Shown: positions 35,101 through 47,438 of the stretch, one piece after another
Layout: each line of letters begins with the position of its first letter
How positions within the stretch are numbered: position 1 is the stretch's first letter
NCBI GenBank assembly: GCA_031772625.1
Contig: CM062820.1
Span: 312,779,840-312,843,839 of the forward strand
Origin: Pinus tabuliformis
Lineage: Eukaryota > Streptophyta > Pinopsida > Pinales > Pinaceae
Direction: 5' to 3'
Length of the DNA: 64,000 nucleotides
Position numbers and translations under genes: made by a program
Notes under the pieces: model-generated
Told to the model about the DNA's origin: nothing
Database searches by the model: none
Seen by the model: the letters and a program-made list of their open reading frames with translations, nothing else

Positions 35101-36300
35101 ACTAGCATGCTTCAACCATAACTAATACATATTACACCAAATTAAATTGGCACAATGGAAAAGGCTCATTAAATAACCAAATATGCAACAAAAAAAAACT
35201 CGCGCCAACTCTGAAACCTTAAAGTGTAAAAAAAATCCATACTTACAAACACCTCTGAAACCTTAGTGTAAACAAAATCCACACTTACAAACAATAACCG
35301 CGAAAGGTGATATCACAAGAATCACAACAAAGTCAGAACAAGGATCATGCACCAATATTGAAACCCCATCCAACAAGAAAATATCCTTATTGGCAAACCA
35401 TTGTTGCAAATTACACCTCCAACCTGAGTGGAGAGGAAGCAACATACCTTTCCCACAATACGCCTGGCACAACTATACATTTCTTGTTATATGGCCATTC
35501 ATACTACAATCATCTAAAAATCTTATTAAAAACTTTTTTTAACAAAAATATAATACACTTACAACACAATTATATTAAATATATTTATTAATTAACCCAC
35601 TTTGAAGTAATGGAGCCTAAGTCCTTTTGAAATATCCGTAGTCTTGGATGTTGTAATTTTAATTACATGGAAAATATTCTGACGTGCTCCGAAAACTGAG
35701 GTGGCATCAAGAAATAGTTGTGGAACGGTTGTAGCCAGATCACTCACCGGGTCAAGAAAATATATGGATGTTCATGTTTATGAAAAGAAGGTTAGATGTG
35801 ATTCCTTTTGTTGCTCGAAGATGGCTACATAGAATATTTTTTGTTGAAACTGTTGCTTGAATTTTATGTTTTTATTAATGGAAGTACGACCAGTATTGTT
35901 GAAACTGTTGCTTGAATTTTTATTTTTTTTATAATGGAAGTACGACCAGTAGTAAAGAAAAAGGTTGAAGCAAACACACATTTTATTGATACATTTATAG
36001 TAGATCGCATAGGCAAAGACTCCCTTATCTCTTTGTTAATGGAAATCTGGAATTTTTAAAGACGACATCGAGCTCCAACATCATACAATCGTCTTAATTA
36101 TGTAGAGGGAGGGAGAGGTTCATTTCTGGTAGAAAAGAATATATCACACCTTCATATTTAAACAAGTATTTTTGGAATAAAGATGGTAGCAACGCAGGTT
36201 GTTTATAAGAAACAACAGATTGTTTCCCCCTTACAATCTATCGTCTAACAACAGATTGTTTCCCCCTTAAAATCTATCAGACGATAGATCCCAATCAATC
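35100..36300. other. Unassigned, with a 55-bp duplication
   Basis: No gene is seen. TTGTTGAAACTGTTGCTTGA through TACGACCAGTA occurs twice in tandem (35841-35895 and 35896-35952). ACAGATTGTTTCCCCCTTA also occurs twice near 36205-36270, beside complementary ATCTATCGTCT and AGACGATAGAT words that could pair. Confidence 0.5.
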
Positions 36301-36318
36301 TTCCATTGTTGTTGGGAG

Positions 36319-36460
36319 GAGAAAAAGAGTGGAGTGTGTCACTACATCTTGATATTGATGTGTTGGCTCCACGACGAGGGTTTGAAGAGAAAAAGAGTGG
36401 AGGAGTGTGTCACCCCATCTTGATATTGATGTGTTGGCTCCATGACGAGGGTTTGAAAAA
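36319..36460. repeat. About 70-bp tandem duplication
   Basis: GAGAAAAAGAGTGGAG-GTGTGTCAC through GACGAGGGTTTGAA is repeated with a 3-bp insertion and three substitutions. The 74-codon plus-strand frame over it is repetitive and is probably not a gene. Confidence 0.8.
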
Positions 36461-36597
36461 GACCTGCACCTTAGGAGATGTTAATTATCACTGGCTCAAT
36501 ATGGCTTTAAGGATTTCGCGGCCATTATAGTTGAAACAGTCATTGGGTACATTCACACATGGACGTCGATAAAACGAACGTAATGGTAAGCATACTT

Positions 36598-37080
36598 TAA
36601 CCCTTGCATGATAAAGTATTACATGAGTATGCACACTATGTGCTATAAATTATTGGCACCCTGATAAAATATTACATGAGTATGCACGTTATGTTTTAAA
36701 AATTATTTGCATGTGACCTGTAATATATATATATTTTTTTATTTTTTTCTTCTGGGGCATGGTTCATAGACACTTTTGGTCATGTTTTAAAAATTATTTG
36801 CATGTGACCTGTAATATTTTTTTTTATTATTATTTTCTTCTTCTGGGGCATGGTTCATGGACACTTTTGGTCAGCGGGTGGTGTTAACCCTTGCATGATA
36901 AAGTATTACATGAGTATGCACACTATGTGCTATAAATTATTGGCACACTGATAAAATATTACATGAGTATGCACACTATGTTTTAAAAATTATTTGCATG
37001 TGACCTGTAATATTTTTATTTTTTTTAATTTTCTTCTTCTGGCGCATGGTTCATGGACACTTTTGGTCAGCGGGTGGTGC
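36598..37080. repeat. Complex local duplications of a SINE tail and flank
   Basis: ATGATAAAGTATTACATGAG segments occur at about 36608 and 36894. TTTTAAAAATTATTTGCATG with GTGACCTGTAATAT occurs three times, each followed by a T-rich run and GCATGGTTCATxGACACTTT. The third of these joins directly to the SINE at 37.0-37.2 kb, so the SINE 3' end and its flank were duplicated leftwards. Confidence 0.7.
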
Positions 37081-37220
37081 TACCTCCATGGGAAAAATCT
37101 AGGGCCAATGCCTCTCAGCCTATAACAAGACTTGACCCCGAGAGCTTTCGAGAATTGACCTTGTGACCTCCCAAATGGTGAGGCCCCAACTTGACCAATT
37201 GAGCTAACTCTTGGGGCTAC
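37010..37220 (-). mobile_element. tRNA-derived SINE with A-rich tail
   Basis: On the minus strand it starts AGCCCCAAGAG, then A box TAGCTCAATTGG (37206-37195) and B box GGTCAATTCTCG (37160-37149), 34 nt apart as in tRNA genes. The body ends in CCAGAAGAAGAAAATT and an A-rich tail near 37010-37030. An (AT)n tract abuts the 5' side (37232-37263). Confidence 0.7.
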
Positions 37221-37227
37221 ATGTGCC

Positions 37228-37268
<41 letters not shown>

Positions 37269-37319
37269 ACGGGGTTTGCAATAGTCAATAGTGAGTTTAT
37301 TGACCTCTGACAATGTATG

Positions 37320-38610
37320 GCCAATAGATTAGATTGTGATGATAAAATAGTCGTGGATCTGCAATGGTTAATGCCTGATTTTGTATTCATAGAAATAATA
37401 CAAAAGATGGTTTTAGTAAAGCATAAGATTTTACATTTTCAAAATACATTTATTTAATGTATGTGAAATATAGATAAAAGACGGGAATATATATTTATGT
37501 ATTTATGCATGTGAAAGGTGGAAATATATATGTATTTGGAAATGTGTACATTTATTTAATGTATTTGAAATATGGGAAAATAGACATGCAATCATAATTA
37601 TGTGTTTTTTATTATGTTTTGGGACTAAAAACAATAAGATTTGTTGTATTTTATAGTACTAACCTACTTTGCTGCACTGGAGAAGATAAGAAATGGTTTT
37701 GTATTTTTGTTGCATTGGAAAAGACAAGAATGGTTTTGTATTTAAGGGAACAAGTAGATTGTTACCCATGGTATTATTAAGGTATTTCATATTTAAATAG
37801 TTATGATTAAGTACTTGACTCTAATTTATGCATGTACCAGAGAGGGTTTCTAGGCCAAAAGTTATAATGTCTAGGAGATTATTAGTGATTCTGACAAGAT
37901 AACTAATAGAGATTGAATATTTGAGGTTTTTATTTAGTTGATGAAAAAGTCATAATCTTTTTTGTTTTGATAAATTGATATTTTGGAGGTTTTGATAAAT
38001 GGATATTTTGGATAATCATGATGGTTTTGATAAATTGATATTTTGGATAATCATGATGTTAGAGTTTACTAACAATAGTGGTTGCAGGAAAGAATCTTGA
38101 CTTTCGCAAAGCATGCAGTGATAGTTTCTAAACTAATCTCTTTTGCAACAATTGAAAGATAGATTATAACTAAAACTATTGCAGGCAACAACGTCATTAT
38201 GTATCACTATTGTTATAAGAAGAGAAGAAGATCGTCAACATTAATTTACAACGGGTAACTTACTACAGTGAACAATCGTACCATAAAGACATTGTGCTTT
38301 TATGCATCACTATTGTTATAAGCATAGAAGATCGTCAACCTTAGTTTATAAAGGGTAACTACTACAGTGTACCATGAATACATTGTGCTTGAAGAAGATA
38401 ACAGTGGGGTAAAGTGTTTGAAAATCATGACATCATTTTAAATGTAGAAGTCTCTAGTTAATTGTGCTTGAATTAAATACTATGTTACTTTTTGTAAAAT
38501 TCTAATAGTGGACAAGTCAGTTTTTGAAAAACATGACATCATATTAAATGTAGTAGTCTCTAGTTAGTTGTGCTTGAATTAAATACTATGTTACTTTTTG
38601 TAAAATTTCA
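37320..38610. other. AT-rich, gene-free, with local duplications
   Basis: Repeated segments include TTTTGATAAATTGATATTTT (three times at 37965-38060), CACTATTGTTATAAG with AGAAGATCGTCAAC (twice, about 38200 and 38310), and GTAGTCTCTAGTTAGTTGTG-type units (about 38440 and 38550). No coding signal. Confidence 0.6.
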
Positions 38611-38613
38611 ACA

Positions 38614-38862
38614 ATGGACAAGGGATGGAATCCTTGTTGCCATAGATTGAGGAGTGAACTCCCTTATGAAACGTTTAATCCAAAAGATATTTATTTTCCA
38701 GGGTATATTAGTGTCCATTTATGTGCTCGCTTATTTTGTTATCTTGATGATATTTCTACCTTGCATGACATTGAAAACTACATCATTCAAAGTGTTATTA
38801 ACAAACTTGGTGAAATGAGCAATGTTAATGATGCAAAGTTACAACATAAAGCATTATGTTAG
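38614..38862 (+). CDS. Unrecognised 82-codon ORF
   Basis: The frame starts MDKGWNPCCHRLRSELPYET and ends GEMSNVNDAKLQHKALC. The amino-acid make-up is protein-like rather than low complexity, with a hydrophobic middle (YISVHLCARLFCYLDDI) and an amphipathic end. I recognise no family and see no splice partners or promoter. It may be an exon fragment carried by a repeat, or chance. Confidence 0.2.
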   Translation: MDKGWNPCCHRLRSELPYETFNPKDIYFPGYISVHLCARLFCYLDDISTLHDIENYIIQSVINKLGEMSNVNDAKLQHKALC

Positions 38863-39740
38863 CAAGCTTCATTAATGGTCATTAGTTTATGATATTTATT
38901 ATTCTTTTTCTAATATTACTTTACTTAATGATCATGATTATAACATTTGATTATTAGTTAAGGATAATGGGATAAGTCATGTGGGAAAATTACATGTTGG
39001 TAAACTAGTCAGAATTTCTAATCATGTATATTTTGTATGAAGCATGTTAAGGGATGTTACACCTCTGAAGAAGGAATCTATGGTAGAGAAAAATGCTATC
39101 CTCCCCTCCTTAGTACGAGGTTGTATTAGCTAGTAATTCTCATTTTACTTTTAAGTTTGAAGTTTATTTGTGTGTGCACCTTTGTATTCGCCAATAAATT
39201 TCATTCTACTTTTAAATTTCATCTTAATTTTAGGTGTGAAGTTTGTTCAATTGCGCATCATTTCTTATAGGTGTGAAGTTTGTTCACTTGTGCATCGTTT
39301 ATTAGTGAAGGCCTATAGGCCTATTTTATTAGTGAAAGCCTACAGGCACATTTTTTCGGTTTGTGTGCCATCCATCTTGATTAGTTGACTATAACCAATA
39401 TGTTTGTGAAAGCAGTAAATGTTGTTTTTTTTTAACATCGAGTCCCTAGTCCCTAAAGTTGTATAGTTTCCCACCAAATGAGGAAAACATTTCCAAGTTG
39501 AGAAAAACATGATAATATTTTTAGAAACTAGTTAACATAGAGTTGGTGTTGGTTTCCATTTCAAAGTATAAAAAAATTGGTAATAACATGAAAGTGTTTT
39601 TTTAAGAAACACATTTTCAAATGTATTAATAAAATTAGAATCCTAATTCTTTTAAAAATATCAAGAATAATCAATTGAAATAAATTTAACTATTCAGATT
39701 CACAATTTCAATCATTTTTAATTCAATTTTAAACCAAATT
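38863..39740. other. AT-rich intergenic stretch
   Basis: No gene is seen. A short duplicated word (GGTGTGAAGTTTGTTCA) occurs at about 39231 and 39270, and a TTTTATTAGTGAAxGCCTA word near 39300-39345. Confidence 0.4.
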
Positions 39741-39960
39741 CATCTAGGGGAGGGACGCCATTACTTGTGCGCCCTCCACTCCACCTTAGCTACCTGCACG
39801 TGGCTCCCGCAAGCGCTTATACGACACCTCCCGACGTGTTGCGCCACGTGTTGTGGTGGGTGTCAAGGTTTATAACCCTAATTTTAACCCTTTCCACCTC
39901 CTGCTTCTGTCTGTTCGCTGTGATGTCTACTCTGCACTATGTATTTCGGTTCGGGTCTGG
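39740..39960 (+). promoter_or_regulatory. Promoter-like GC-rich patch with G-boxes
   Basis: A sharp change from AT-rich to GC-rich at about 39750. GCACGTGGC (39798), CGACGTGTTG and GCCACGTGTTGTGG (about 39843-39858) are ACGT-core G-box words. A TATA-like GTTTATAACCCTAATTTTAA (about 39868-39887) is followed by a C/T-rich stretch as in plant 5' leaders. The open frames downstream (39767-40620) are short and unrecognised, so the transcript, if any, is unknown; it may belong to a transposon. Confidence 0.35.
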
Positions 39961-40555
39961 TGTTTGGGTGAAGCACTTCGCCAACGATGGTGCGGGACGA
40001 CTCCATTTCCTATGTGGCTTGTCTGCCATTGTTGGCCTACTAACCATGCTTAACTATTTGCATGCGCTCATTATCTGTACAAGGTTTCTATTGTTCTTGT
40101 TTCATTCCGCCTGTTAATGTTGTTTGTTTTAGACTGCCGAGGGTTTACACATACCTTGGTGGTTGTTTCATTCGTGCAACCTGTTGTTTGGGAAGGAACC
40201 AGTGCCAATCTCTAGCCAGTTCGAGGTTGAAGGTAAATTTACAGGTTTTTGATGATTTTTGTTTCACATTGTCTTTAATATTTATGTCATTACCTAATTT
40301 CCTATTTTTTCATGTTTTCCAAGTTGGTTGCAGGTCTGGCAAGCTCTGGAGAATGTTTGGCAAGCTCTGGAGAAGGTTTCGACATGGAAGGTGCTTGGAC
40401 ATGGCTTCTACATCTATTCGGTAGGAAAAATCCTACTAGCCATTACCTCACTGTGTTTTTCAACACCTCACCTTCCTATTGGAATTTTTGTTATTTTTTC
40501 TCTTGGAGTTTTGCAAGTTTAGGGTTTTGCTCTGCTTTTTTGTTATTGTTGCTCT

Positions 40556-41880
40556 TGGAGGTCAATTTGTATGCTGAAATTGACCTTAGGTGTAAGCGGC
40601 TGCCATTAAGAACCCTTTAGAGGTGGCCAGCTATCACAATGGGGTTTATTATTTGATTTTGGTCCTTGCAATTTGTGATTTATCATGCTACTGTTCTATG
40701 TTGTGTCCATCACATTCTTGGTAGTGTGAATGTCATAAGATGTAAATTTGGAAGGTCTTGTTTATGGAGGTCAGTTTGTATGCTGAAATTGACCTTCGGT
40801 GTGAGAGGATGCCATTAAGAACCCTTCAGAGGTGGCTTGCTGTCACAATGGGGTTTATTCTTTGATTTTGGTCCTTGCAATTTGTGATTTAGCATGTTGT
40901 TGTTACATGTCTTCATATATTTCCAATGTGGAATTAGTTACATTCTTTTGAGGTGGTCGAGGGAACTGATAGTTCTCACTATTGGAAATGAAGGTCACTG
41001 ATGGAAGAAGTCTTGCTATTTAAGGAATAAACAAATAATGAAAGAAGTCATGTTATTTAAGGGATAAATGAATAATGAGAAGATTACACACTCATTCATG
41101 TCATGGGGAAGATCTTCAGTCGAAATCAACAAAACATCGACAAATAGGGTTTAGGGCTTAATAATGTGATGTGGAAAATCGTTCTGTGGAAATCAGCATA
41201 TCATTGTCAATTAGGTTGTTTTATCATGTTATCAAGATTATTTGAGGCTTGATTAAGATTAATCTTGGACATTTTTTATTTTGTCAAATTAAATTTATGC
41301 TAGCTAGTTTATATTATTTTATTTAAATATTTATAAATTTTCTAGAATAAAAAAACACTTTTGAGATTACAATAACCTGCAGCTTAGTTCTTATCATTCA
41401 AATTAAAAATTATGTTAGATAATTTGCAGAAAATATTATTGTGTCTAAATTAACACAAGATTTTCATGGGTAAGTCAAATTTGAGCTTATGTTGTAATTA
41501 AAATGGGTATGTGTTAATGATGGTGCATAAAGTTTCTGACGGACTTTGATGGGTCAGCCAATTCTAAACATCCATTGTAATCTAAAATGGGTATCTGTTA
41601 ATCATGATGTAGAAAGTTTTTAACAAACTTTGATAGATGTAAATTTGGAAGGTCTTGTTTTTGGAGGTCAGTTTGTATGCTGAAATTGTCCGTTTGTATC
41701 CTAAAACTGACCTTCAGTGTGAGCGACTGCCATTAAGAACCCTTCAAAGGTGGCCACTGTCACAATGGGGTTTATTATTTGATTTTTGTCCTTGCAATTT
41801 GTGATTTAGCATGTTGTTGTTATATGTTGTCTCCATCACATTCTTGGCAGTGTGAATGTAATAATATGTAAATTTGGGTT
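40556..41880. repeat. About 210-bp repeat, three copies
   Basis: Copies at about 40556-40766, 40767-40910 and 41640-41880 share GTATGCTGAAATTGACCTT, GCCATTAAGAACCCTT, CACAATGGGGTTTATT and GTCCTTGCAATTTGTGATTT. The third copy has an extra internal duplication of the GxAATTGxCC part. Between copies 2 and 3 the sequence is AT-rich and unassigned. No coding signal. Confidence 0.75.
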
Positions 41881-42918
41881 TTCGTCATCGTGATTGATTC
41901 ATTGACTCACTCATCATTGTAAATTTATACACAAATTATTCAGATTTGCTTCTCTTTCATGGTTGTACATTTATACACATCAATTATTGAGATTTTCTCC
42001 ATTTGTTCCACAGTTCCAGTGCAATGATTCATCAGGAACTACTCTTCTTTTCACCCTTATACTTATATCCAGTAAATTTGTTCTTTAGTTTCTTAAACAT
42101 GATCAAATTGGAACTTTCGCCTAAGGAATGTAATTAATGCTAATTTTGGTATTGTGAACTACAACGAACTTCATAGTGAACTCTTGACAATTCATAGAAA
42201 AGACAAGGAGTGAATAGACTCCTTTCATAATGTTGTGTGCAACCAGACAGCATATGGAGAATTCAAAATGTGTAGTAGAAAATGAAAGGGATGCAAGTAG
42301 TCATTTATCTTCATTCATATGCAAGGAAATCCCTGTAAGTTCTGTGATAATACTTGTAGCTACTGGCTTCTCTCTGTTCCAAGATATGCCATGTCCCTTG
42401 GTACAAAATGTAATGTTTCTACTAGATCTCTCCATGATTTTATCTTAGATGGTTATTTCTCTGGACATGCTAAGTCCTATGTTGCAACGTGTTTATAATT
42501 GTCTTTGTGCTTGCAAATGTGAAATTCTGGTATTGTTATCTCACTTATTGATTTTTACTAAGAAATTTTTCTACAATGTTTATTGTAGCCATGTGTCTCT
42601 TTTATCATAAAGTAATCTGCATTTGTAACTTAGTTAATTAATCAATAGATTTCTAGATTTCTCAGAAGTTGGCCGGGTGCATTAGTTGTATTGCCCATTT
42701 GTATTATATTTTAATTATAGGTATTATGTGAATTATCTATTGTTTCATCATGAAGTATTGCTACAATCTCATGAAATGTAAACTAAATATGTTTTCATTG
42801 TTTCACTTGTGTAAATCATTTGGTGTGTAGATGCATAACAGAAAATCCCATTTGCATTCTCATGTAAGATGTCTACATTATAATAAACTATAGATGTTCC
42901 TTCTAAAATCGATTTTGG
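41880..42918. other. Unassigned, AT-rich
   Basis: Only short frames (72 codons at 42230-42448), none recognisable. It may be the 3' flank or 3' UTR of the pogo-like transposon that follows. Confidence 0.3.
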
Positions 42919-45292
42919 TTACAATTCCGCACAGAGTATGAAAATAAAACAACCTAGGTTGTAAGCCAAAATGTTTCTGTAACAAGAAAAAGATACAATC
43001 CATTCAAAATCCACATCATAATGTGGTTGCAACCAAAAACATATGACACCCCTATTCTTTATGGCCCTGATAATCTTGAGTGCCAAAACTCCCCGAGTTA
43101 CCTTCTTGAGCCAGGTAGGTTGGCCTAAGTAAAAAAGGTTGATTGCTACCATATGATTTAGTCCAATTTTCAGCTTCCAACCATGGAGGTATTGAGTACC
43201 CATACCTCACATTTGTACTACTGACCCCTGCATTAAGTGGAGGTGTGTAATGAGCATACATAGAATTGACACCTCCTCTGGTAGGAATAAGGCAAGTGGG
43301 TAAACTTTCAGTTTTATAGTGAGGCACTTGAATGTTTATGAGATCTTGGAATAATGGTGTATTATCTGCAATGGAGTCCAATGAGTTTGAAATAATCCTG
43401 GTTTCATCAGCTATGCTTGCATCATTGTCAACCATATTGATCATCCCTTGTTCCTTTTCAAGCATTTATTGTGCCTTTCTTGATTCTTTTTCCTATCTTG
43501 CCGTTTTTTTTTTGTTGGTCCTTAACTTGCCTTGCTTTATCTCTTTCAAGCCTTTCATCTGCTCAACGTTGCGCTGCAACAATCCTTGCTGCCTTCTTCT
43601 CCTTGACTAGATCCTTCTTTTTCTGTTTTAATTCTTGCATTTCAAACTTCTTTTTTTTAGACTCAACTAACAGGTTTATATAGTCCTCTGAGGTGAGTAA
43701 CTATGAGCTTTGGCCCAAACAAAGACTCCCTGGTGTACCTTGTTTTTTTTTTCATTAATACTCTCTCTACTGGTAGCTTTAGGAACCAGCCAAGTATCTT
43801 CTCCTACATCACTCCCACCTACATGTCATTGCTTGGTACTTCCCTTTCAGTATCTGATGGAACTGATTGAACTATATCATTATCTTCATTTGATGCCTCA
43901 TTATGTGCTTCATCTTCTTCCATTGATCTGTTGTCCACAAAAAAATGAACAATTTCATTGTTCAATTCTACTGGTTGTGAGGGCGTGTTCATGCTTTGTT
44001 CATTGGTTTTTGAGACACTATGTGCATTCATATTAATCATTACTTCTGCTAGCCATGACAGTGGTTTACTTGGCTTGGAAATGTCAATTGTTCATTTTCA
44101 ACTACATGTTCAACAATGTCATTAACAATATCAACAACATGAGTTTCATGTTCTTGAGTTGGTGGAACTATCTCCATGTTATGGTGAATTTGTTCATGGT
44201 TATACTATGTTTCACATACAGTTTCATCATCTTCATAATATAAGTGTCCTTGAGAGAGGGAAATCATATTACCAGCTGCAACCACATCATCTTGATCATC
44301 TACTTCTTGCACTTCAACACCTATTTGGGCATTCCCTTCTTCCTAACAATCCACATGAAACACCTAGCTACAACCAGTATCATGCATAAGAGCATCATAG
44401 TTCAGTGGCCAGATTCTTGTCCTCCTAAAGCCAACCTTGATATTTGATGGTATCAGAGCCCTTTTAAAAGCTTTACTTGCAAGCTCTGCTAGCTCGAACC
44501 TTTTCACCTCAACCCCTGGATTCTTTGCCATCCATGCAGCACACTCCGACCTGAAATAGTTCTTGAGAGGGCCAAACACACTAACATTAAGGGGTTGCAG
44601 TCTGTGAGTGGTATGAGCGAGCAATGTCAACTGGTTGATGCCTAAATTGTTTGCTTCCTCAATTGTTTGTATAGCCATGTGGCTCCCATGGCCATCTAAT
44701 ATCAATAGGTGTATGTTATTGGGTGAGACGCCACCTAGTACCGATGCAGAAAAGTGAAAAAGCCAACTTAAAAACAATGCTTTAGTCAACCATGCATGGG
44801 GAATTGTAGCCATGCATGCACCTGGTTCATAGTTCTATATATAGTGTTTCGGTTAATTTTTACCTTTCAATAGATAAAATCCTAGGATTGAAGTACCAAT
44901 TGCATTGACACAACATAAAATAGTTATCCACTCCATACTCTTAGGCAAAATCTTTGGCACATTTCGGCTCCCTCTCTTGGCAATTACCTACATGCCACAA
45001 TTCCTCCCTGCCTGTAAACCTGTTTCATCACAGTTCCATATATGGTTTGCTCCATAAGAATGTTTATCATAAGCACTAGAAAGTGTGTCATAAAACTTCT
45101 ACACAACTGCAGGGCACAAATTTAATCCTATGTCTCTGTCAAGGCCCTTAGCAGTACGCAATACAAGTTCTGGATGCCTTTTTTTAAACCCAAACCACCA
45201 TGATTTAACAGGGAACCCATCTTTGAATGGTTTGGCCTCCCTTGACAGATTTGAGCAACTGTGGATTTGAGTTGTATCAACTCTAGCCCATG
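42919..45292 (-). pseudogene. Pogo-like (DDE_1/CENP-B family) transposase, catalytic and C-terminal part
   Basis: Cut-and-paste DNA transposase of the Tc1/mariner-pogo superfamily, read on the minus strand. From 45292: HGLELIQLKSTVAQICQGRP (end of the CENP-B DNA-binding domain); near 45030 WNCDETGLQAGR with the first catalytic Asp; then VIAKRGSRNVPKILPKSMEW after one stop. The frame 44813-44364 gives LLILDGHGSH with the second Asp, then HTTHRLQPLNVSVFGPLKNY, where the third Asp (normally QPLDV) is Asn. An acidic stretch (44040-43819) and a Lys-rich coiled-coil-like tail to 42919 follow. Several stops and shifts, so inactive. The N-terminal part lies at 59327-59823, separated by the 14-kb retrotransposon. 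Confidence 0.8.
45288..45292. other. Target site duplication, left copy (ccatg)
   Basis: CCATG directly precedes the TGGTG start of the left LTR and is repeated at 59322-59326 after the right LTR. This proves integrase-mediated insertion at this point of the transposase gene. Confidence 0.95.
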
Positions 45293-47414
45293 TGGTGAGC
45301 TCCAGTATTGTAGCAATAATGATACAACTCCTGGGGCTTCTTGTCTGTTAATTTTATCAACCTGGTAGTTCGTACAAACTTGGAAGCGACGGTGCTATAT
45401 GCACAAGTACTAGCTCTTGTCGCAGCTGTCACTTGGTCAGCTGGCACAAGTCCACTAGGGCTCAAGCCAACTTCTATAGGCTCTCAGAAGAAGCTTGCTA
45501 ATTGATGGACGAAAGCTATTCTCAAAGGAAAGCTACTTTACTTGACAAAAATGGACTGAAAGCAAATCAAAGCATGTAAACCTAGGAAACCCTAATTTGA
45601 CTAGTCTAACCTCTATAATGCAAAGAATGTGAATGAAACTTCTACCAATGATGTCATTACCTCTAATAAGTGAAAATGCATGAATCTAAGCTGCTTGCAT
45701 CTTAAAAGACATGTTTTTGTATTTTTTCTTTAAGTGGATGGAATGATTGTGATTTTGTGCTTATTAGGGTTTGGTTGTGCAGATGGGATGGAGAAGGAAG
45801 GAAAGCGTGGGAAAGGTTGGGGAGGCTAGGAGAGGTCCCCAGGGATCCTTAGCATCCGTCCACAGAGGTTCCTCACGTTCAGAAGCTCAGCAACCGAGTG
45901 AGTGGCCTCCTACAGGATGTCTGCAGGGGATCCTACAGGAAACTAAGAGGTTTCTACAGGAAGTCTACAAATTGCTACAAGATGACCTACCGTGGGTGTT
46001 TGAAGTGATGGAATGGTAGGGGGAGATATGTAAGGTAGGAATAAGGCTGGTGATGGCTCAGAAGTGGAGGGATAGGATGGGGAATGAGTGTAGGGAGTAG
46101 GTTGGAAGATAGAGGGCTATGTCAATGAAAGGGCTAAAGAATGAAGTTACGTGAGGAGTGGAGGAATTTGGAAGATAACAGAGCGGAGCAGTGGTCAAGG
46201 ATGTGGTTGCATGCGTGATCAAGACGAAGGAGGAGGTAATGGAGCGAGGGAGAGCAGTGTAAATGAAACAAATGCTTATGACTGTCACCAAGACGAAAAT
46301 GCATTCACCTAGACTACCTGTGCTATGAATTCAATGAACAGCAATCCAAAACGCGAAGAGGAATGTGCATGAAGCTGTGATGAAGGTGTGTGGTGCAGGT
46401 GTGAATTACATGGAAGCATCTAACATAACCGTGACTGTGTTGCAGCAATCATGAAGTAAAGAAATGCGTATTTTTGGTGGTTGGTTATGGACTGCACCCC
46501 AATCCCTAACAGAGATGGCAGTGGGCCTTTACAACCTTTTTGCTGGAGCTCCAATGATGTATAACTATCCTCCTATTGAACTTAAGCAACTGAAACAAAT
46601 GCACCATAAACTAATCCTATCTAAGCTCATGAAAAAGACTAAGTTAACAAACTGTAAATTCGAATTGCATGTGAAAGTAAACAAACTCAAAGTGCTGGAA
46701 CTAAATGCAAACACATTACAACACCGAGGAGATCTATTGCTCTCAGGTTGGGCCCTAACCTGAGAGCTATAGCTCCTTGAGAAAACTCAGAACTAGATCA
46801 AAATCTGCCTTCTTTATTCATAATCTGATGTCATGCCAAACTGGCTTACAAAAGGAACAAAAACACAGAGCTGTGCTCAAGAATTACAATAGTAATGCGA
46901 AAGTTTCAACAACCTATCAAAGGCTACGGCCTCTATACTTATGCAAAAACGATCATCCAACAGGTGTCCTTGATTTTAGGAGCTCGGCTGTCCAACTGAA
47001 GTTTAAACTGCTGATCCTGTAGGACAGTCATAATTGTTGTTCCTGTAGAACAGTTATAACTGTTGTTCCTGTAGAACATCTGGCTGCTTCTAAGCTCGGT
47101 GGGGAGATGGATTGGAGCTCGGAGCTATGGTGGGAATCACGAGGAGGGTCCCAAGACTGTGGACATCCTCTCCTAAAAACCAGCAGTGCCACCTCATTGT
47201 CTCCTTGTCTCCTTTTCACGTGGTCTTTTCTCCCTTTTAATGCAAAAACCTGAAATCATAATGCATTAGTCACGTGGATAGAGTGCCTACCCTTCTTCCT
47301 ACAAACAACATGAATAAACTAAGAAATGCATGCATAAGCAATAAAAGATGAATGGTTTGAGCAAGTAGAATAGGCCAAAATGAGCCCGAATTGTACCAAA
47401 ATTGGGGCTCATCA
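45293..47414 (-). repeat. 3' LTR of the 14-kb element
   Basis: 2122 bp, starting TGGTGAGCTCC and ending GGGGCTCATCA on the plus strand. It carries copies of the TTCTACAGGAA word in both orientations: plus-sense variants at about 45909, 45931 and 45952, and the opposite sense at 47040-47050 and 47066-47076. ORFs of 60-99 codons inside it (for example 45771-46019 and 46464-46763) are duplicated in the other LTR and are not genes. Confidence 0.95.
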
Positions 47415-47423
47415 TCTCCCCCC
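47415..47423 (-). other. Polypurine tract
   Basis: The minus strand reads GGGGGGAGA directly before the 3' LTR. This is the expected RNase H-resistant primer for plus-strand DNA synthesis. Confidence 0.85.
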
Positions 47424-47438
47424 AGCTGAACCATTTGC

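Noticed and set aside
45771..46019. 82-codon ORF MVVQMGWRRKES...
   Set aside because: It lies inside the LTR and recurs in the other LTR (57667-57915); antisense to the element and made partly of the repeated word.
46464..47022. ORFs of 99 and 81 codons
   Set aside because: LTR sequence, duplicated at 58371-58929 with non-silent changes; no domain.
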